A stretch of 64,000 nt of DNA from JBCBWG01 sp038523925 (GTDB lineage: Bacteria; Pseudomonadota; Alphaproteobacteria; Rhizobiales; Hyphomicrobiaceae). Positions 8,376-17,291 of this stretch are shown in pieces. Where the stretch lies: the NCBI GenBank assembly GCA_038523925.1, contig JBCBIY010000001.1, forward strand, positions 248,001 through 312,000, read 5' to 3'. Below the pieces are notes generated by a model that saw only the letters and a program-made list of their open reading frames with translations, was not told the DNA's origin and did not search any database. Every line of letters begins with the position of its first letter. The first letter of the stretch is position 1. The position numbers and the translations under genes are program-made.

Positions 8376-9883
8376 TGCTCGTCTGGTTCCTGCCGGTCTT
8401 CCTCGTCCTGCTCGTCATCAGCCTGCCGGTGTTCTTCGCGCTGCTCTTCGCGCCCGGGCTGCTGCTCTGGCTTAACGGGCAGGAACGTGACATCGCGCTG
8501 CTCTATCGCAACATCTACAACGGCATCGACAGCTTCCCGCTGATGGCGCTGCCCTTCTTCATGTTGGCCGGCGAGTTGATGAACCGGGGCGGGATCACGA
8601 CGCGGCTTGTTGAGTTCTCGCAGGCGTTGATGGGCCACCTGCGCGGCGGGCTCGCACACGTCAACATTCTGTCGTCCATCTTGTTCGCCGGGCTCTCGGG
8701 GTCTGCGGTGGCGGACACGTCGGCGATCGGATCAACGCTGATCCCGGCGATGGAGAAGAACGGCTACACGCGAAAGTTCGCGGCCGCTGTGACGGCTGCC
8801 AGCTCCGTCATCGGGCCGATCATCCCGCCAAGCGGCATCATGATCATCTACGCCTACGTGATGGGCGAGAGCGTCGCGGCGCTGTTTCTTGCTGGCATCG
8901 TCCCCGGCATCTTAATCGGGGCCGGGCTGATGCTCGTCGTGTGGCTGCTCGCTGATCGCTACGAGCTGCCGAAGGCCGAGCGGATCGTGCAGCAGGGCGC
9001 GACGATCTCCAACGTCGAGTATTGGGTCTCGTTCGTCCTGTTAAGGCTCAATCTGGTCGCGGTGTTCGTGGCCGCCGGTTATGGGCTGCTCGCGCTGTCC
9101 GCCGACCCGGCCACCTATGCGGTCGCAGCAGGTGGCTGGACGCCATGGGTCGTATTTGCCGCGCTCTTAATTCCGGCGCACGTCTACTTGATGTGGCTGC
9201 GCGGACGGATTTCCCACGACTTCCGGGTCGTCTGCAAAAAGGCCGTTGCGCCGCTGCAGGCGCCGATCATCATTCTCGGTGGCATCCTGCTCGGTGTCGT
9301 CACGCCGACCGAGGCGTCCGCCGTTGCAGTTGCCTACGCGCTGTTCGTCTCATTCTTCGTGCTTGGCACGCTGAAGCTCTCAGACCTACCTGATGTCCTG
9401 AAGCGCTCCGCCCTCGCGTCAGCGACCGTCCTGCTGCTGGTCGGCGCCGCTGTCGCCTTTAAGACGGTCGTCAGCCTAAGCCATGCACCGGAAGCGCTTG
9501 CATCGTTCATCCTTGATCTCAGCAAGGACCCGCTGGTCCTCCTGTTCCTAATCAACATCCTGCTGTTCGTCGTCGGCATGTTCCTCGACGCCGGCCCCGC
9601 GATCATCATCCTCGGGCCGATCCTCGGCCCCGTGTTCGTCAACCTCGGCGTCGACCCGCTGCACTTTGCAATCATCATGTCGGTTAATCTGACCGTCGGC
9701 CTCGCGACGCCGCCGATGGGGCTTGTGTTGTTCGTCGCCTCGTCCGTGTCAGGCGAACGCGTGGAGACCATTTCCAAGGCCATTCTGCCCTTGCTCGCCG
9801 TTGAAGTTCTGGTCATCTTCCTGATCACGTACATTCCGGCGCTTTCCATGACGGTTCCACGGCTTACCGGTTTTGCGCAGTGA
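8375..9883 (+). CDS. dctM: TRAP transporter large permease (DctM type)
   Basis: This 502-residue membrane protein has the DctM motifs SGSAVADTSAIGSTLIPAM and AASSVIGPIIPPSGIMI, which form the first substrate/ion clamp. The second copy is near GGILLGVVTPTEASAVAVAYA and the C-terminal motif is VNLTVGLATPPMGLVLFV. It has a longer central insertion (roughly residues 190-280, with the extra hydrophobic stretches AVFVAAGYGLLAL and WVVFAALLIPAHVYL) than the usual ~430-residue DctM proteins. It is translated from an ATG overlapping the dctQ stop, so the two subunits are coupled. Confidence 0.94.
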   Translation: MLVWFLPVFLVLLVISLPVFFALLFAPGLLLWLNGQERDIALLYRNIYNGIDSFPLMALPFFMLAGELMNRGGITTRLVEFSQALMGHLRGGLAHVNILSSILFAGLSGSAVADTSAIGSTLIPAMEKNGYTRKFAAAVTAASSVIGPIIPPSGIMIIYAYVMGESVAALFLAGIVPGILIGAGLMLVVWLLADRYELPKAERIVQQGATISNVEYWVSFVLLRLNLVAVFVAAGYGLLALSADPATYAVAAGGWTPWVVFAALLIPAHVYLMWLRGRISHDFRVVCKKAVAPLQAPIIILGGILLGVVTPTEASAVAVAYALFVSFFVLGTLKLSDLPDVLKRSALASATVLLLVGAAVAFKTVVSLSHAPEALASFILDLSKDPLVLLFLINILLFVVGMFLDAGPAIIILGPILGPVFVNLGVDPLHFAIIMSVNLTVGLATPPMGLVLFVASSVSGERVETISKAILPLLAVEVLVIFLITYIPALSMTVPRLTGFAQ

Positions 9884-9924
9884 AGACATCGATGCTGGCA
9901 GAGACCGGCTCGAGGGAGGATTGA

Positions 9925-10983
9925 ATGTTCAAGAAGACGTTTGCGTCGCTGCTCGCGGCGGCCATGATCGCAGGCGCGGGCGCCTCGGCTTACGCGGCGG
10001 ATTTCAAGCTCCGCGCGACTGCGAACTCGAATGAGAACGATGAGGACTACGACGGCCTCGTCGTCTTCAAGAACTATGTCGAGAGCGCTTCGAACGGGAA
10101 AATTGAGGTCGAGCTCTTCATCGGGACGCAGCTCTGCTCGAAGGGCGCGGAGTGCCTGCAAGGCGTCGCTGACGGCACGATCGACATCTATATCTCAACG
10201 TCGGGCGGCGCCTCCGGTGTGTTCCCCTATGTCCAGGTCCTCGACCTTCCCTACTTGATGGCAAACGACCGTGTGGCCGAGCATGTCTTGCGCGGCGACT
10301 TCACGCGCAAGGTGCGCGAGATGGCGCTGAAAGACTCAGGTGACGCGATCCGGCTGATGACAATTGGCAATACCGGCGGCTGGCGGAACTTCGCCAACAC
10401 CAAGCGGCCGATCCAGAAGCCTGATGACATGAAGGGCCTGAAGATCCGCACGGTCGTCGCCGACCTGCCGCAGGAACTCGTCAAGGCGCTTGGTGCGGCG
10501 CCGACCCCGATCCCCTGGCCGGAACTCTTCACATCGTTCCAGACCGGCGTCGTCGAAGGCTCGAAAAACGGCATCACCGACATCATGAACATGAAGTTTC
10601 CGGATGCCGGCCTGAAGTACCTGACGCTCGACGGGCACGCCTACATGGGCGCGCTCTGGTGGATGAACAACGCCAAGTTCAAGTCGATGCCGGAGGACCT
10701 GCGCCGCGTTATCGTCGATGGGTTTGCAGAGCTGCAGCAGGCCACGTTTGCTTCGCCCAAGCGCAAGTCGATCAAGGCGTATGAAGCGTTCGTCGAGGGC
10801 GGCGGCAATCTCTATGTGCCGACACCCGATGAGAAGGCTGCGTTCAAGAAAGCCGCGGCGCCCGTCTACAATTGGTTCAAAAAGAACGTAAAGGGCGGCG
10901 ATGACGTCTTTACCGCGCTGACGACTGCGGTTGAAAAGGCTGAAGCCGACATCAACGGCGCACTGTCGAAAGACCTGCAGTAG
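9925..10983 (+). CDS. dctP: TRAP transporter periplasmic binding protein (DctP family)
   Basis: This 352-residue protein has a Sec signal peptide of about 24 residues (ending ASAYA) and DctP-family features: KGAECLQGVADGTIDIYIS, MKGLKIRTV with the conserved arginine that usually salt-bridges a ligand carboxylate, and WPELFTSFQTGVVEGSKNG. GAGGGAGG lies about nine bases before the ATG. It is the substrate receptor for the preceding permeases. The conserved Arg suggests an acidic ligand (sugar acid, keto acid or sulfonate), which matters for guessing the pathway downstream. A stem-loop terminator follows. Confidence 0.94.
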   Translation: MFKKTFASLLAAAMIAGAGASAYAADFKLRATANSNENDEDYDGLVVFKNYVESASNGKIEVELFIGTQLCSKGAECLQGVADGTIDIYISTSGGASGVFPYVQVLDLPYLMANDRVAEHVLRGDFTRKVREMALKDSGDAIRLMTIGNTGGWRNFANTKRPIQKPDDMKGLKIRTVVADLPQELVKALGAAPTPIPWPELFTSFQTGVVEGSKNGITDIMNMKFPDAGLKYLTLDGHAYMGALWWMNNAKFKSMPEDLRRVIVDGFAELQQATFASPKRKSIKAYEAFVEGGGNLYVPTPDEKAAFKKAAAPVYNWFKKNVKGGDDVFTALTTAVEKAEADINGALSKDLQ

Positions 10984-11002
10984 CCGCACATGATCTCGTC
11001 GT

Positions 11003-11029
11003 GCCGGTCCGGCTCAGTGCCGGGCCGGC
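11003..11029. terminator. Stem-loop terminator after the TRAP genes
   Basis: GCCGGTCCGGC-TCAGT-GCCGGGCCGGC forms an 11-bp stem with one G-U pair and a five-base loop in the gap between the convergent dctP and Sel1-repeat genes. It has no clear T-tract on either side, so it may act as a bidirectional structural terminator, possibly assisted by Rho. Confidence 0.6.
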
Positions 11030-11037
11030 CGTCCCGT

Positions 11038-11532
11038 TCACCGGAACGGATAAAGCCATGCCTTGTAATCGTCGATCATGAGATGGGCCTGCTCGATTTG
11101 CGCGCGCGTCATCTTCTTCACAACCTCGTCCTGGGAGATCGCGGCATCCGGGTCGCCGCCGATTGCCGAGAGCACGTACCAGACGTAGGCGCGGACCAGG
11201 TCAGGCGCCGGCATGCCGCGGCCGACTTCGTAGTACCACCCAACGCCCGACTGCGCGCCTGGATGGCCTTTCATCGCCGAGCGCAAGTACCAATCGAACG
11301 CGCGCTGGTCGTCCCGCTTTACGCCGAGGCCCATCGCGTACATCACGCCAATCAGCTCTTCGGCATCCGCATTGCCCGAGCGGGCCGCTGGCAGCAGCGC
11401 CTTCATCGCAGCTTCAAACTTGTTGGCCTCCATCAGGTCACGCGCGTGTTCAATGTCAGCGCGCGCGGGGTGCGCCGACACGATGAGAGCCGCGGCAAGC
11501 AAACTCAGCGCAAACGCGCGAACGTCGGGCAT
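11038..11532 (-). CDS. Secreted Sel1-repeat (TPR-like) protein
   Basis: This 164-residue protein has a Sec signal peptide (about 25 residues, ending PARA) and two to three Sel1-like repeats with the pattern AEELIGVMYAMGLGVKRDD and AFDWYLRSAMKGHPGAQ. Such repeats mediate protein-protein contacts, here in the periplasm. The ATG at 11532 has AAAGGGA about eleven bases upstream. It is alone on the minus strand and interrupts an otherwise plus-strand region, being convergent to dctP and divergent from the di-haem peroxidase gene. The short shared region suggests co-regulation with the peroxidase, but no specific function can be given. Confidence 0.82.
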   Translation of the reverse strand: MPDVRAFALSLLAAALIVSAHPARADIEHARDLMEANKFEAAMKALLPAARSGNADAEELIGVMYAMGLGVKRDDQRAFDWYLRSAMKGHPGAQSGVGWYYEVGRGMPAPDLVRAYVWYVLSAIGGDPDAAISQDEVVKKMTRAQIEQAHLMIDDYKAWLYPFR

Positions 11533-11556
11533 TGGCTTTGGTCCCTTTCAGTCGCA

Positions 11557-12873
11557 GTGGGCTTGGTTTCAGCGGCCACGGCCGCCACGGCCGCAGAGGC
11601 GACCGGCAACGCCATGCCATCCGGCCCGCTTGCCGCTCAAGATTTTCATGACTTCGATCCTGCCAAGGCGCGCATCGGCCGTCTGCTCTTCTTTGATCCG
11701 ATCCTTTCAGGCAACCGCAACATTTCGTGCGGGACCTGTCACCGTGCCGAGTTCGGGACGGGCGACGGCCTGGCGCTCGGTGTCGGCGAAGGCGGCGTTG
11801 GCGTCGGGCCGAAGCGGACAGCGGGCACGGGCGCTGATCGTATTAAGAAGCGCGTGCCCCGCAACGCACAGGCACTGTGGAACCTCGGCGCGCGCGAGGT
11901 CCATATCCTATTCCACGACGGCCGGCTGAGCGTGTCAGACCTCTACGGCAACGGGTTCAACTCGCCGGCCGAAGAGTGGCTGCCGGATGGCCTCGACGGC
12001 CTGCTCGCAGCTCAAGCCCTGTTCCCGCTGGCGGCACAGTTTGAGATGGCTGGCAACCCAAAGGAGAACCAGGTCGCAGGCGCAATCCATGATCGCATCG
12101 ATAAGGGTTGGCCGATCCTGGCAAAGCGCGTGCGCGTGATCCCTGAGTACGGCCGGATGTTTGCCGCGGCGTTTGATGACGTCGACCGCGCATCCGACGT
12201 TCGCATATCCCACATCGCCAACGCGCTTGGAGCTTTCATGGGTCTCGAGTGGCAGTCGTTCGATAGCCCGTTCGATGCGTGGCTCGCGGGGGACCGGTCA
12301 GCGCTGACAGGAAGCCAGCGCCGCGGGCTCGGCCTGTTCTACGGCAAGGCCCGCTGCAGCGCCTGCCACTCCGGCAAGCTCCTCACCGATCAAAAATTCC
12401 ACGCCCTTGCTCTCCCGCACTTCGGGCCGGGGCGCACGCGTCCGTTCGATCCATTTGCGCGCGATGTCGGCCGCATGGGGAAGTCGAATCGGTTGGAAGA
12501 TGCCTACCGCTTCCGAACGCCCTCGCTGCGCAACGTCGCGCTGACGGCGCCCTATGGCCACAACGGCGCTTATGCGACGCTTGAAGGGATTGTGCGCCAT
12601 CACCTTGACCCGCAGGCGAGTTTCGACCGGTGGCGGGCCGAGGACGTGCAACTCCCTGATGCGCCGTGGCTCAAAGCGATCGACTTCGTCGCAATGGCGG
12701 ACCGCCGCGAGCGCGCGCGGCTTCGGGCGAAGGTCGACATTGAACCCGTCAATCTGAGCGACCCGCAGGTGGCGGACGTCATCGCGTTTCTCAAGGCGCT
12801 GACGGGTACGAAGTCGCGTCATGGTCGCTGGGGCAAGCCGGGCCGCGTGCCAAGCGGCCTGCCGGTCGACTGA
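11557..12873 (+). CDS. Di-haem cytochrome c peroxidase / MauG-family protein
   Basis: Two c-type haem sites are visible, CGTCH and CSACH, about 215 residues apart, and between and after them are family segments such as GRLLFFDPILSGNRNISC and FRTPSLRNVALTAPYGHNGA. This is the layout of bacterial di-haem peroxidases and MauG-like enzymes, which act in the periplasm. The start is uncertain: no ATG precedes the mature protein in frame except at 11614. GTG 11557 gives a short hydrophobic leader. GTG 11470 would give a fuller signal peptide (basic region, then LWSLSVAVGLVSAATAATA) but overlaps the divergent Sel1 gene. The stop overlaps the kinase start (TGATG), so a periplasmic redox protein is translationally coupled to a sugar kinase. 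Confidence 0.85.
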   Translation: MGLVSAATAATAAEATGNAMPSGPLAAQDFHDFDPAKARIGRLLFFDPILSGNRNISCGTCHRAEFGTGDGLALGVGEGGVGVGPKRTAGTGADRIKKRVPRNAQALWNLGAREVHILFHDGRLSVSDLYGNGFNSPAEEWLPDGLDGLLAAQALFPLAAQFEMAGNPKENQVAGAIHDRIDKGWPILAKRVRVIPEYGRMFAAAFDDVDRASDVRISHIANALGAFMGLEWQSFDSPFDAWLAGDRSALTGSQRRGLGLFYGKARCSACHSGKLLTDQKFHALALPHFGPGRTRPFDPFARDVGRMGKSNRLEDAYRFRTPSLRNVALTAPYGHNGAYATLEGIVRHHLDPQASFDRWRAEDVQLPDAPWLKAIDFVAMADRRERARLRAKVDIEPVNLSDPQVADVIAFLKALTGTKSRHGRWGKPGRVPSGLPVD

Positions 12874-13760
12874 TGGCCCGCGTCCTCGTAGCCGGCGTTG
12901 CCGTGGCGGACTTCGTCTTCGCCCTCGATGCGCTGCCAACAACGCCTGAAAAGTATAAGGCGCGCGATGCCGACATCATGATCGGCGGATGTGCTGCGAA
13001 CGCGGCAATTGCGATTGCGCGGCTCGGTGGCGACGCGATGCTGGCGGCCCGGCTTGGTGATGATCTCGTGGCCGATCTGATTGCGTCATCTCTTGCGGGC
13101 GAGGGCGTGGATGCGCGTCTTTTGCAGCGTACCGCGCATGCGCGTACGTCGTTCTCAAGCGTGTTCGTCGACGCCGCAGGCGAACGCCAGATCGTGAACT
13201 ACCGCGGCGCGGGCCTCACTGAGGCAACAGATTGGCTTGCGACGGATGAACCGGTCGCGGCCGTACTGGCTGATAATCGCTGGCCCGCGCTTGCCGAGGC
13301 CGCAATGGCGCTTGCAGCCGACCGCTCCGTCCCCGGCATCATTGATGCGGAGCCGGGCACAGACCTCGCCTGCCTCAGGGCCGCGACCCACGTCGCGTTC
13401 TCCCGGCCTGGCCTGAAGGCTTTGACCGGGCACGCGGCAATCGAAACCGGGCTGCGTGCGGCTCACGGGCTTGTGCCCGGATGGATTGCCGTGACGGATG
13501 GCGCAAACGGGGTGTATGTCGTCGCCAACGACGGCGCGATCGCGCACGTGCCCGGCTACACGGTCGATGTGCGCGACACACTTGCTGCGGGCGACGTCTG
13601 GCACGGCGCGTTTGCGCTGCGGCTCGGCGAGGGCACGGATGAGCTCGAAGCTGCGCGGTTTGCGAACGCGGTTGCAGCCATCAAGTGTACGCAGTTTGGC
13701 GGCGTCAAAGGCACGCCCGGTCGCCTGGCTGTGGACCAACTGATTGAGGAGCAGGGCTGA
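12873..13760 (+). CDS. PfkB-family carbohydrate kinase (ketose/sulfofructose kinase-like)
   Basis: This 295-residue ribokinase-family protein has the N-terminal GGCAANAAIAIARLGG motif and a C-terminal catalytic motif DTLAAGDVWHGAF, whose Asp serves as general base. PfkB proteins phosphorylate sugars, nucleosides or keto-sugars. Its partners are a LacD/YihT-like aldolase and a fucose-isomerase-like protein, both overlapping by a few bases, so the likely product is a ketose phosphate to be cleaved by the aldolase, as in the tagatose and sulfofructose pathways. The start overlaps the peroxidase stop and the stop overlaps the aldolase start. The substrate cannot be read from the sequence. Confidence 0.9.
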   Translation: MARVLVAGVAVADFVFALDALPTTPEKYKARDADIMIGGCAANAAIAIARLGGDAMLAARLGDDLVADLIASSLAGEGVDARLLQRTAHARTSFSSVFVDAAGERQIVNYRGAGLTEATDWLATDEPVAAVLADNRWPALAEAAMALAADRSVPGIIDAEPGTDLACLRAATHVAFSRPGLKALTGHAAIETGLRAAHGLVPGWIAVTDGANGVYVVANDGAIAHVPGYTVDVRDTLAAGDVWHGAFALRLGEGTDELEAARFANAVAAIKCTQFGGVKGTPGRLAVDQLIEEQG

Positions 13761-14806
13761 TGGAATTGACACCCGGTAAGCTCTGGGGTCTGCGGCGGAT
13801 GGCGGATGCCGGCGGCCGGTTCAAGATGACCGCAGTTGATCAGCGCCCGCCAATCAAGGGTCCGATCGCCAAGCACCTCGGCGTCGACGAAGCCCCCTGG
13901 GAGGACGTCGCGCGGTTCAAGGCGATGCTGGTTCAGCATCTCCAGCCGCAGAGCACCGCGATGCTGCTCGATCCGCATTACGCGATCCCGCAGGCGTTCG
14001 ACCTGATGTCGCCGGCCAAAGGTCTGATCGTGACGCTTGAGGATTCCGTCTTCCACGAGACCAGTGGCGGTCGGCTGTCTGCCAGCATCGATGATTGGTC
14101 GGTCGACAAGATCAAGCGCATGGGCGGCGACGCTGTCAAAGTGCTCGCGTGGTACCGGCCGGATGCCGCGCCGGAGGTTTGCCAAGCCCAGCAGGACTAC
14201 ACCAAGCGCGTGGGCGAGGCCTGTGCGCGCTATGACATCCCGTTCCTATTCGAGCTTCTGGTCTACCCGCTAGCCGCCGATGCCGATGCCGATCAGACCC
14301 GCGACTACGTCGAGATGAAGAACAAGAAGGCTGATGGTGTCCTGAAGTCGGTCGAGGAGTTTGCAAAAGCAGACTACGGCGTCGACATCTTCAAGCTGGA
14401 GAGCCCGGTCAATGCGAGCGACGCCGACGGGTCGGCTGACGTCCAGGCGTTGTTCAACGAGATGGGCCGCCTCGCTGGCCGGCCATGGGTAATGTTGTCG
14501 GCGGGCGCCGGCAAGGACGACTTCCGCAACATCCTCGCACATGCCTTCAAGGCCGGCGCATCGGGGTTCCTCGCGGGCCGCGCGATCTGGCTTGATGCCT
14601 TCAAGCACTATCCCGACTGGGACGGCATCGCGGCCGACCTTGCCGGCGCATCCGCCGACTACATGGCGGATATTTCTTCGCTCGCCGATCGCGAGGGTGC
14701 GCCGTGGTTTGCGCATGCGTACTTCGGGCCGGACGGTGCGAAGTTTACGCCCGCTGATGCCGGTTTCCGGCACAGCTACGGCCCGATCGTAGAGGGCTCG
14801 GCATGA
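13760..14806 (+). CDS. Class I tagatose-bisphosphate/sulfofructose-phosphate aldolase-like protein (LacD/YihT family)
   Basis: This 348-residue protein matches the LacD family: FKMTAVDQRPPI near the N-terminus, GGDAVKVLAWYRPD (122-135) and VDIFKLESPVN (208-218). Lys212 is in the position of the Schiff-base lysine and Lys127 matches the other conserved lysine. Such enzymes cleave ketose bis- or monophosphates to dihydroxyacetone phosphate plus an aldehyde. It is translationally coupled to the kinase before it and the isomerase after it, giving an EMP-like isomerase-kinase-aldolase module. LacD proteins average about 325 residues, so this one is slightly long. Tagatose-1,6-bisphosphate, sulfofructose-1-phosphate or another ketose phosphate are all possible substrates. 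Confidence 0.9.
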   Translation: MELTPGKLWGLRRMADAGGRFKMTAVDQRPPIKGPIAKHLGVDEAPWEDVARFKAMLVQHLQPQSTAMLLDPHYAIPQAFDLMSPAKGLIVTLEDSVFHETSGGRLSASIDDWSVDKIKRMGGDAVKVLAWYRPDAAPEVCQAQQDYTKRVGEACARYDIPFLFELLVYPLAADADADQTRDYVEMKNKKADGVLKSVEEFAKADYGVDIFKLESPVNASDADGSADVQALFNEMGRLAGRPWVMLSAGAGKDDFRNILAHAFKAGASGFLAGRAIWLDAFKHYPDWDGIAADLAGASADYMADISSLADREGAPWFAHAYFGPDGAKFTPADAGFRHSYGPIVEGSA

Positions 14807-16185
14807 AGATCGGTCTGCTCCCGCTCGGCCGCCCGACGTTCGATGTGGCCTATGCTGAGGAGAAACTTGCGGGCCTGCTCGCGCGGCTGGATGCCACTGG
14901 GCACGCTTTTGTTGGCGCGCGCGAGCTTCTGTTCGACGCTGGCACGAGCCAAACGGCGATCGCCGAGATTGCCGCGGCCAACGTCGACCGCGTACTCATT
15001 CTACAGGTGACGTTCACGGACGCGGCGATGACCGTTGAAGCGGCACGCGCGCTTGATGCACCATTGAGCCTCTGGGCCGTGCCGGAGCCGCGCGCCGGCG
15101 GGCGCCTGCGTCTGAACGCGTTCTGCGGGCTCAACCTCGCGAGCCACGCGCTTGGCCTCAACGGTCGCGGCTTCTCTTGGGCCTACGGCGATGGCGATGC
15201 CATCACCAACGCCGATCTTGATGCCCTGCTGACAGGCGGCCGCGAAAGTGCGCGGCGCGATGGCGTCTCGATTGACACTGCGAACGACGACGGCCGGCGG
15301 ATCGCGGAGGCGGTCCGCGGCGCGCGCATCGCCCGCGTCGGCGAGCACCCCGTCGGCTTCGACTCGTGCGCGTATCGCGCCGACCGGCTGCAAGCGCTTG
15401 CCGGCGTCACGATCGATGAGGTCGCGCTCGAGGATCTGTTTGCCCGCGCGCAAGACGTGCCCGATGCCGCGCCCGCCGCGATCAGGACGCGGCTTGAGGC
15501 AACCCTCGACGATCTGGACGCCGTCGATCAGGAACAGCTCAACAAGTCATTGCGCCTCAAGATCGCGCTCGACGGAATGCGCGAAGACGGCAATTACGAC
15601 GCGTTTGCGATCCGCTGCTGGCCTGAGACGTTCACTGAGTACGGTGGCGCCGTCTGCGGCCCGGTCGCCATGATGGGCGAGGCGCGTGTGCCGTGTGCCT
15701 GCGAAGCTGACGTCTATGGCGCGCTGACACAGCTCATCCTGCAGCAAGCCGCGCAAGCGCCGGTGTTCCTCGTCGACCTCGTCGATATGGACCTTGAAGA
15801 CAACACCGGCGTCGTCTGGCACTGCGGGCAGGCGCCCATGTCGATGCGTGATGAGACAATTGCGGCGAGCGCGACGATCCACACCAATCGCAAGATGCCG
15901 TTGTTGTTCGAATTCCCGCTGAAGCCCGGCCGTGTGACGCTGATGCGGGTCAGCCAGGCCTTCAACGATCCGCGGATCGTGATCGCTGGTGCTGAGATGC
16001 TGTCGCGGCCGATGGCGTTCACCGGCACGTCCGGCGTGCTGCGGTTTGACCGGCCGGCAGGCGACGTTCTGGACGATCTGATCGGCAGCGGGCTCGAGCA
16101 CCACATGGCCATTGTCTACGGCGACCACCGCGATGCATTGCGCGGGGTCGCGGCCGAACTTCGCCTCCCCGTGCTGGAGCTCTGA
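14803..16185 (+). CDS. L-fucose/L-arabinose isomerase-family protein
   Basis: This 460-residue protein shows the fold pattern of the FucI/AraA superfamily: an N-terminal Rossmann-like part (MKIGLLPLGRPTFDVAYAEE), a central part with DAFAIRCWPETFTEYGGAVCG and AMMGEARVPCACEADVYGAL, and a C-terminal part with HCGQAPMSM. The Glu and Asp residues in the central segments are where the family binds a divalent metal. It probably interconverts an aldose and a ketose before phosphorylation by the PfkB kinase. ATG 14803 overlaps the aldolase stop in ATGA form. It is shorter than FucI (about 590 residues) and belongs to a group often annotated only as fucose isomerase-like. Substrate unknown. Confidence 0.83.
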   Translation: MKIGLLPLGRPTFDVAYAEEKLAGLLARLDATGHAFVGARELLFDAGTSQTAIAEIAAANVDRVLILQVTFTDAAMTVEAARALDAPLSLWAVPEPRAGGRLRLNAFCGLNLASHALGLNGRGFSWAYGDGDAITNADLDALLTGGRESARRDGVSIDTANDDGRRIAEAVRGARIARVGEHPVGFDSCAYRADRLQALAGVTIDEVALEDLFARAQDVPDAAPAAIRTRLEATLDDLDAVDQEQLNKSLRLKIALDGMREDGNYDAFAIRCWPETFTEYGGAVCGPVAMMGEARVPCACEADVYGALTQLILQQAAQAPVFLVDLVDMDLEDNTGVVWHCGQAPMSMRDETIAASATIHTNRKMPLLFEFPLKPGRVTLMRVSQAFNDPRIVIAGAEMLSRPMAFTGTSGVLRFDRPAGDVLDDLIGSGLEHHMAIVYGDHRDALRGVAAELRLPVLEL

Positions 16186-16190
16186 GGGCG

Positions 16191-17273
16191 ATGATCCGCT
16201 ACGGTATCGTCGGCTCCGGCATGATGGGGCAGGAGCACATCCGCAATATCGCGCTGCTCGAGGGCACAGCGATTGTGGCTGTCGCTGACCCGCATGAGGC
16301 GATGCGGGCTGAGGCGGCGGCCCAAGCCGGCGATGGCGCAAAGGCCTTTACCGATCACCGCGACCTGCTGTCGGCGGACCTATGCGATGCCTACGTCGTC
16401 GCCGCGCCGAACGACCTGCACCGCGATCTGATGCTTGACCTCATCGCGGCCGGCAAACCGATCCTCTGCGAGAAACCGCTCTGCACGACAACGGTTGATT
16501 GCCAGCGTGTGTCGGCTGCTGCCGATCGGGCCGGTGTGCCGGTCTGGGTCGCGATGGAGTATCGCTATATGCCGGCGATCGCCGCGCTGAAGTCGCGGCT
16601 GGATGCGGGCGTTGCTGGCCCTCCACAGATGATTGCGATCCGCGAGCATCGCTTCCCGTTCCTAGACAAGATTGGCGACTGGAACCGCTTTAACGCGCGC
16701 ACCGGCGGGACGCTCGTCGAGAAATGCTGCCACTTCTGGGACCTGATGCGGCTGATGCTTCAGTCCGACCCCGTCCGCGTCTTTGCGAGTGCCGCTGCTG
16801 ACGTGAACCATCGCGATGAGCGCCACGATGGCCGCGTGCCCGATATCATCGACAACGCCTATGTCATTGTGGATTTTGCGAGCGGTGCGCGGGGCATGTT
16901 GGATCTGTGCATGTTTGCTGAAGGCGCACACTGGCAGGAGATCGTCGCGGTGACCGGGCCGAAAGCGCGGGTTGAAGCGCGTGTGCCGGGCCCGCCGCGC
17001 TTCGAGGTTGGTGGCGCGAGCCACGAGTCGGAGATTGCAGTTGCCGATCGCGCTCAGCGGCACGAAGTTGTCGAGCGTGTCGACATCGACCCAGAGATCC
17101 TTGACGCCGGTGACCACCACGGCTCGACGTTCTACCAACACCGCCACTTCCGCGATCTGGTCCGCGATGGGCGCCGCGATCCCGCCGTCTCACTTGCCGA
17201 CGGGACCTGGGCGGTGCGTGTCGGTGAAGCGGCCGAACGATCGGCGCGGAGCCGGACGGTTGTGCAACTCTAG
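16191..17273 (+). CDS. Gfo/Idh/MocA family dehydrogenase
   Basis: This 360-residue protein has the Rossmann motif IVGSGMMGQEHIRNI (6-20), CEKPL (93-97, Lys95) and TLVEKCCHFWDLMRLM carrying the expected His of the catalytic dyad. It should oxidise or reduce a sugar, sugar acid or cyclitol with NAD(P). It starts five bases after the isomerase stop and ends right before the PdxA-like gene, so it belongs to the same transcription unit. It differs clearly from the first-operon homologue at 1581-2582, so the two probably act on different substrates. It could supply the substrate for the isomerase or handle a side product. Confidence 0.88.
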   Translation: MIRYGIVGSGMMGQEHIRNIALLEGTAIVAVADPHEAMRAEAAAQAGDGAKAFTDHRDLLSADLCDAYVVAAPNDLHRDLMLDLIAAGKPILCEKPLCTTTVDCQRVSAAADRAGVPVWVAMEYRYMPAIAALKSRLDAGVAGPPQMIAIREHRFPFLDKIGDWNRFNARTGGTLVEKCCHFWDLMRLMLQSDPVRVFASAAADVNHRDERHDGRVPDIIDNAYVIVDFASGARGMLDLCMFAEGAHWQEIVAVTGPKARVEARVPGPPRFEVGGASHESEIAVADRAQRHEVVERVDIDPEILDAGDHHGSTFYQHRHFRDLVRDGRRDPAVSLADGTWAVRVGEAAERSARSRTVVQL

Positions 17274-17291
17274 ATGCGAAGGCCTGCAGCA

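Noticed and set aside
14803..16185. Confident assignment as a sulfoquinovose isomerase
   Set aside because: Only the family and gene context match; no sulfonate-binding residues could be verified by eye and no sulfoquinovosidase is present.
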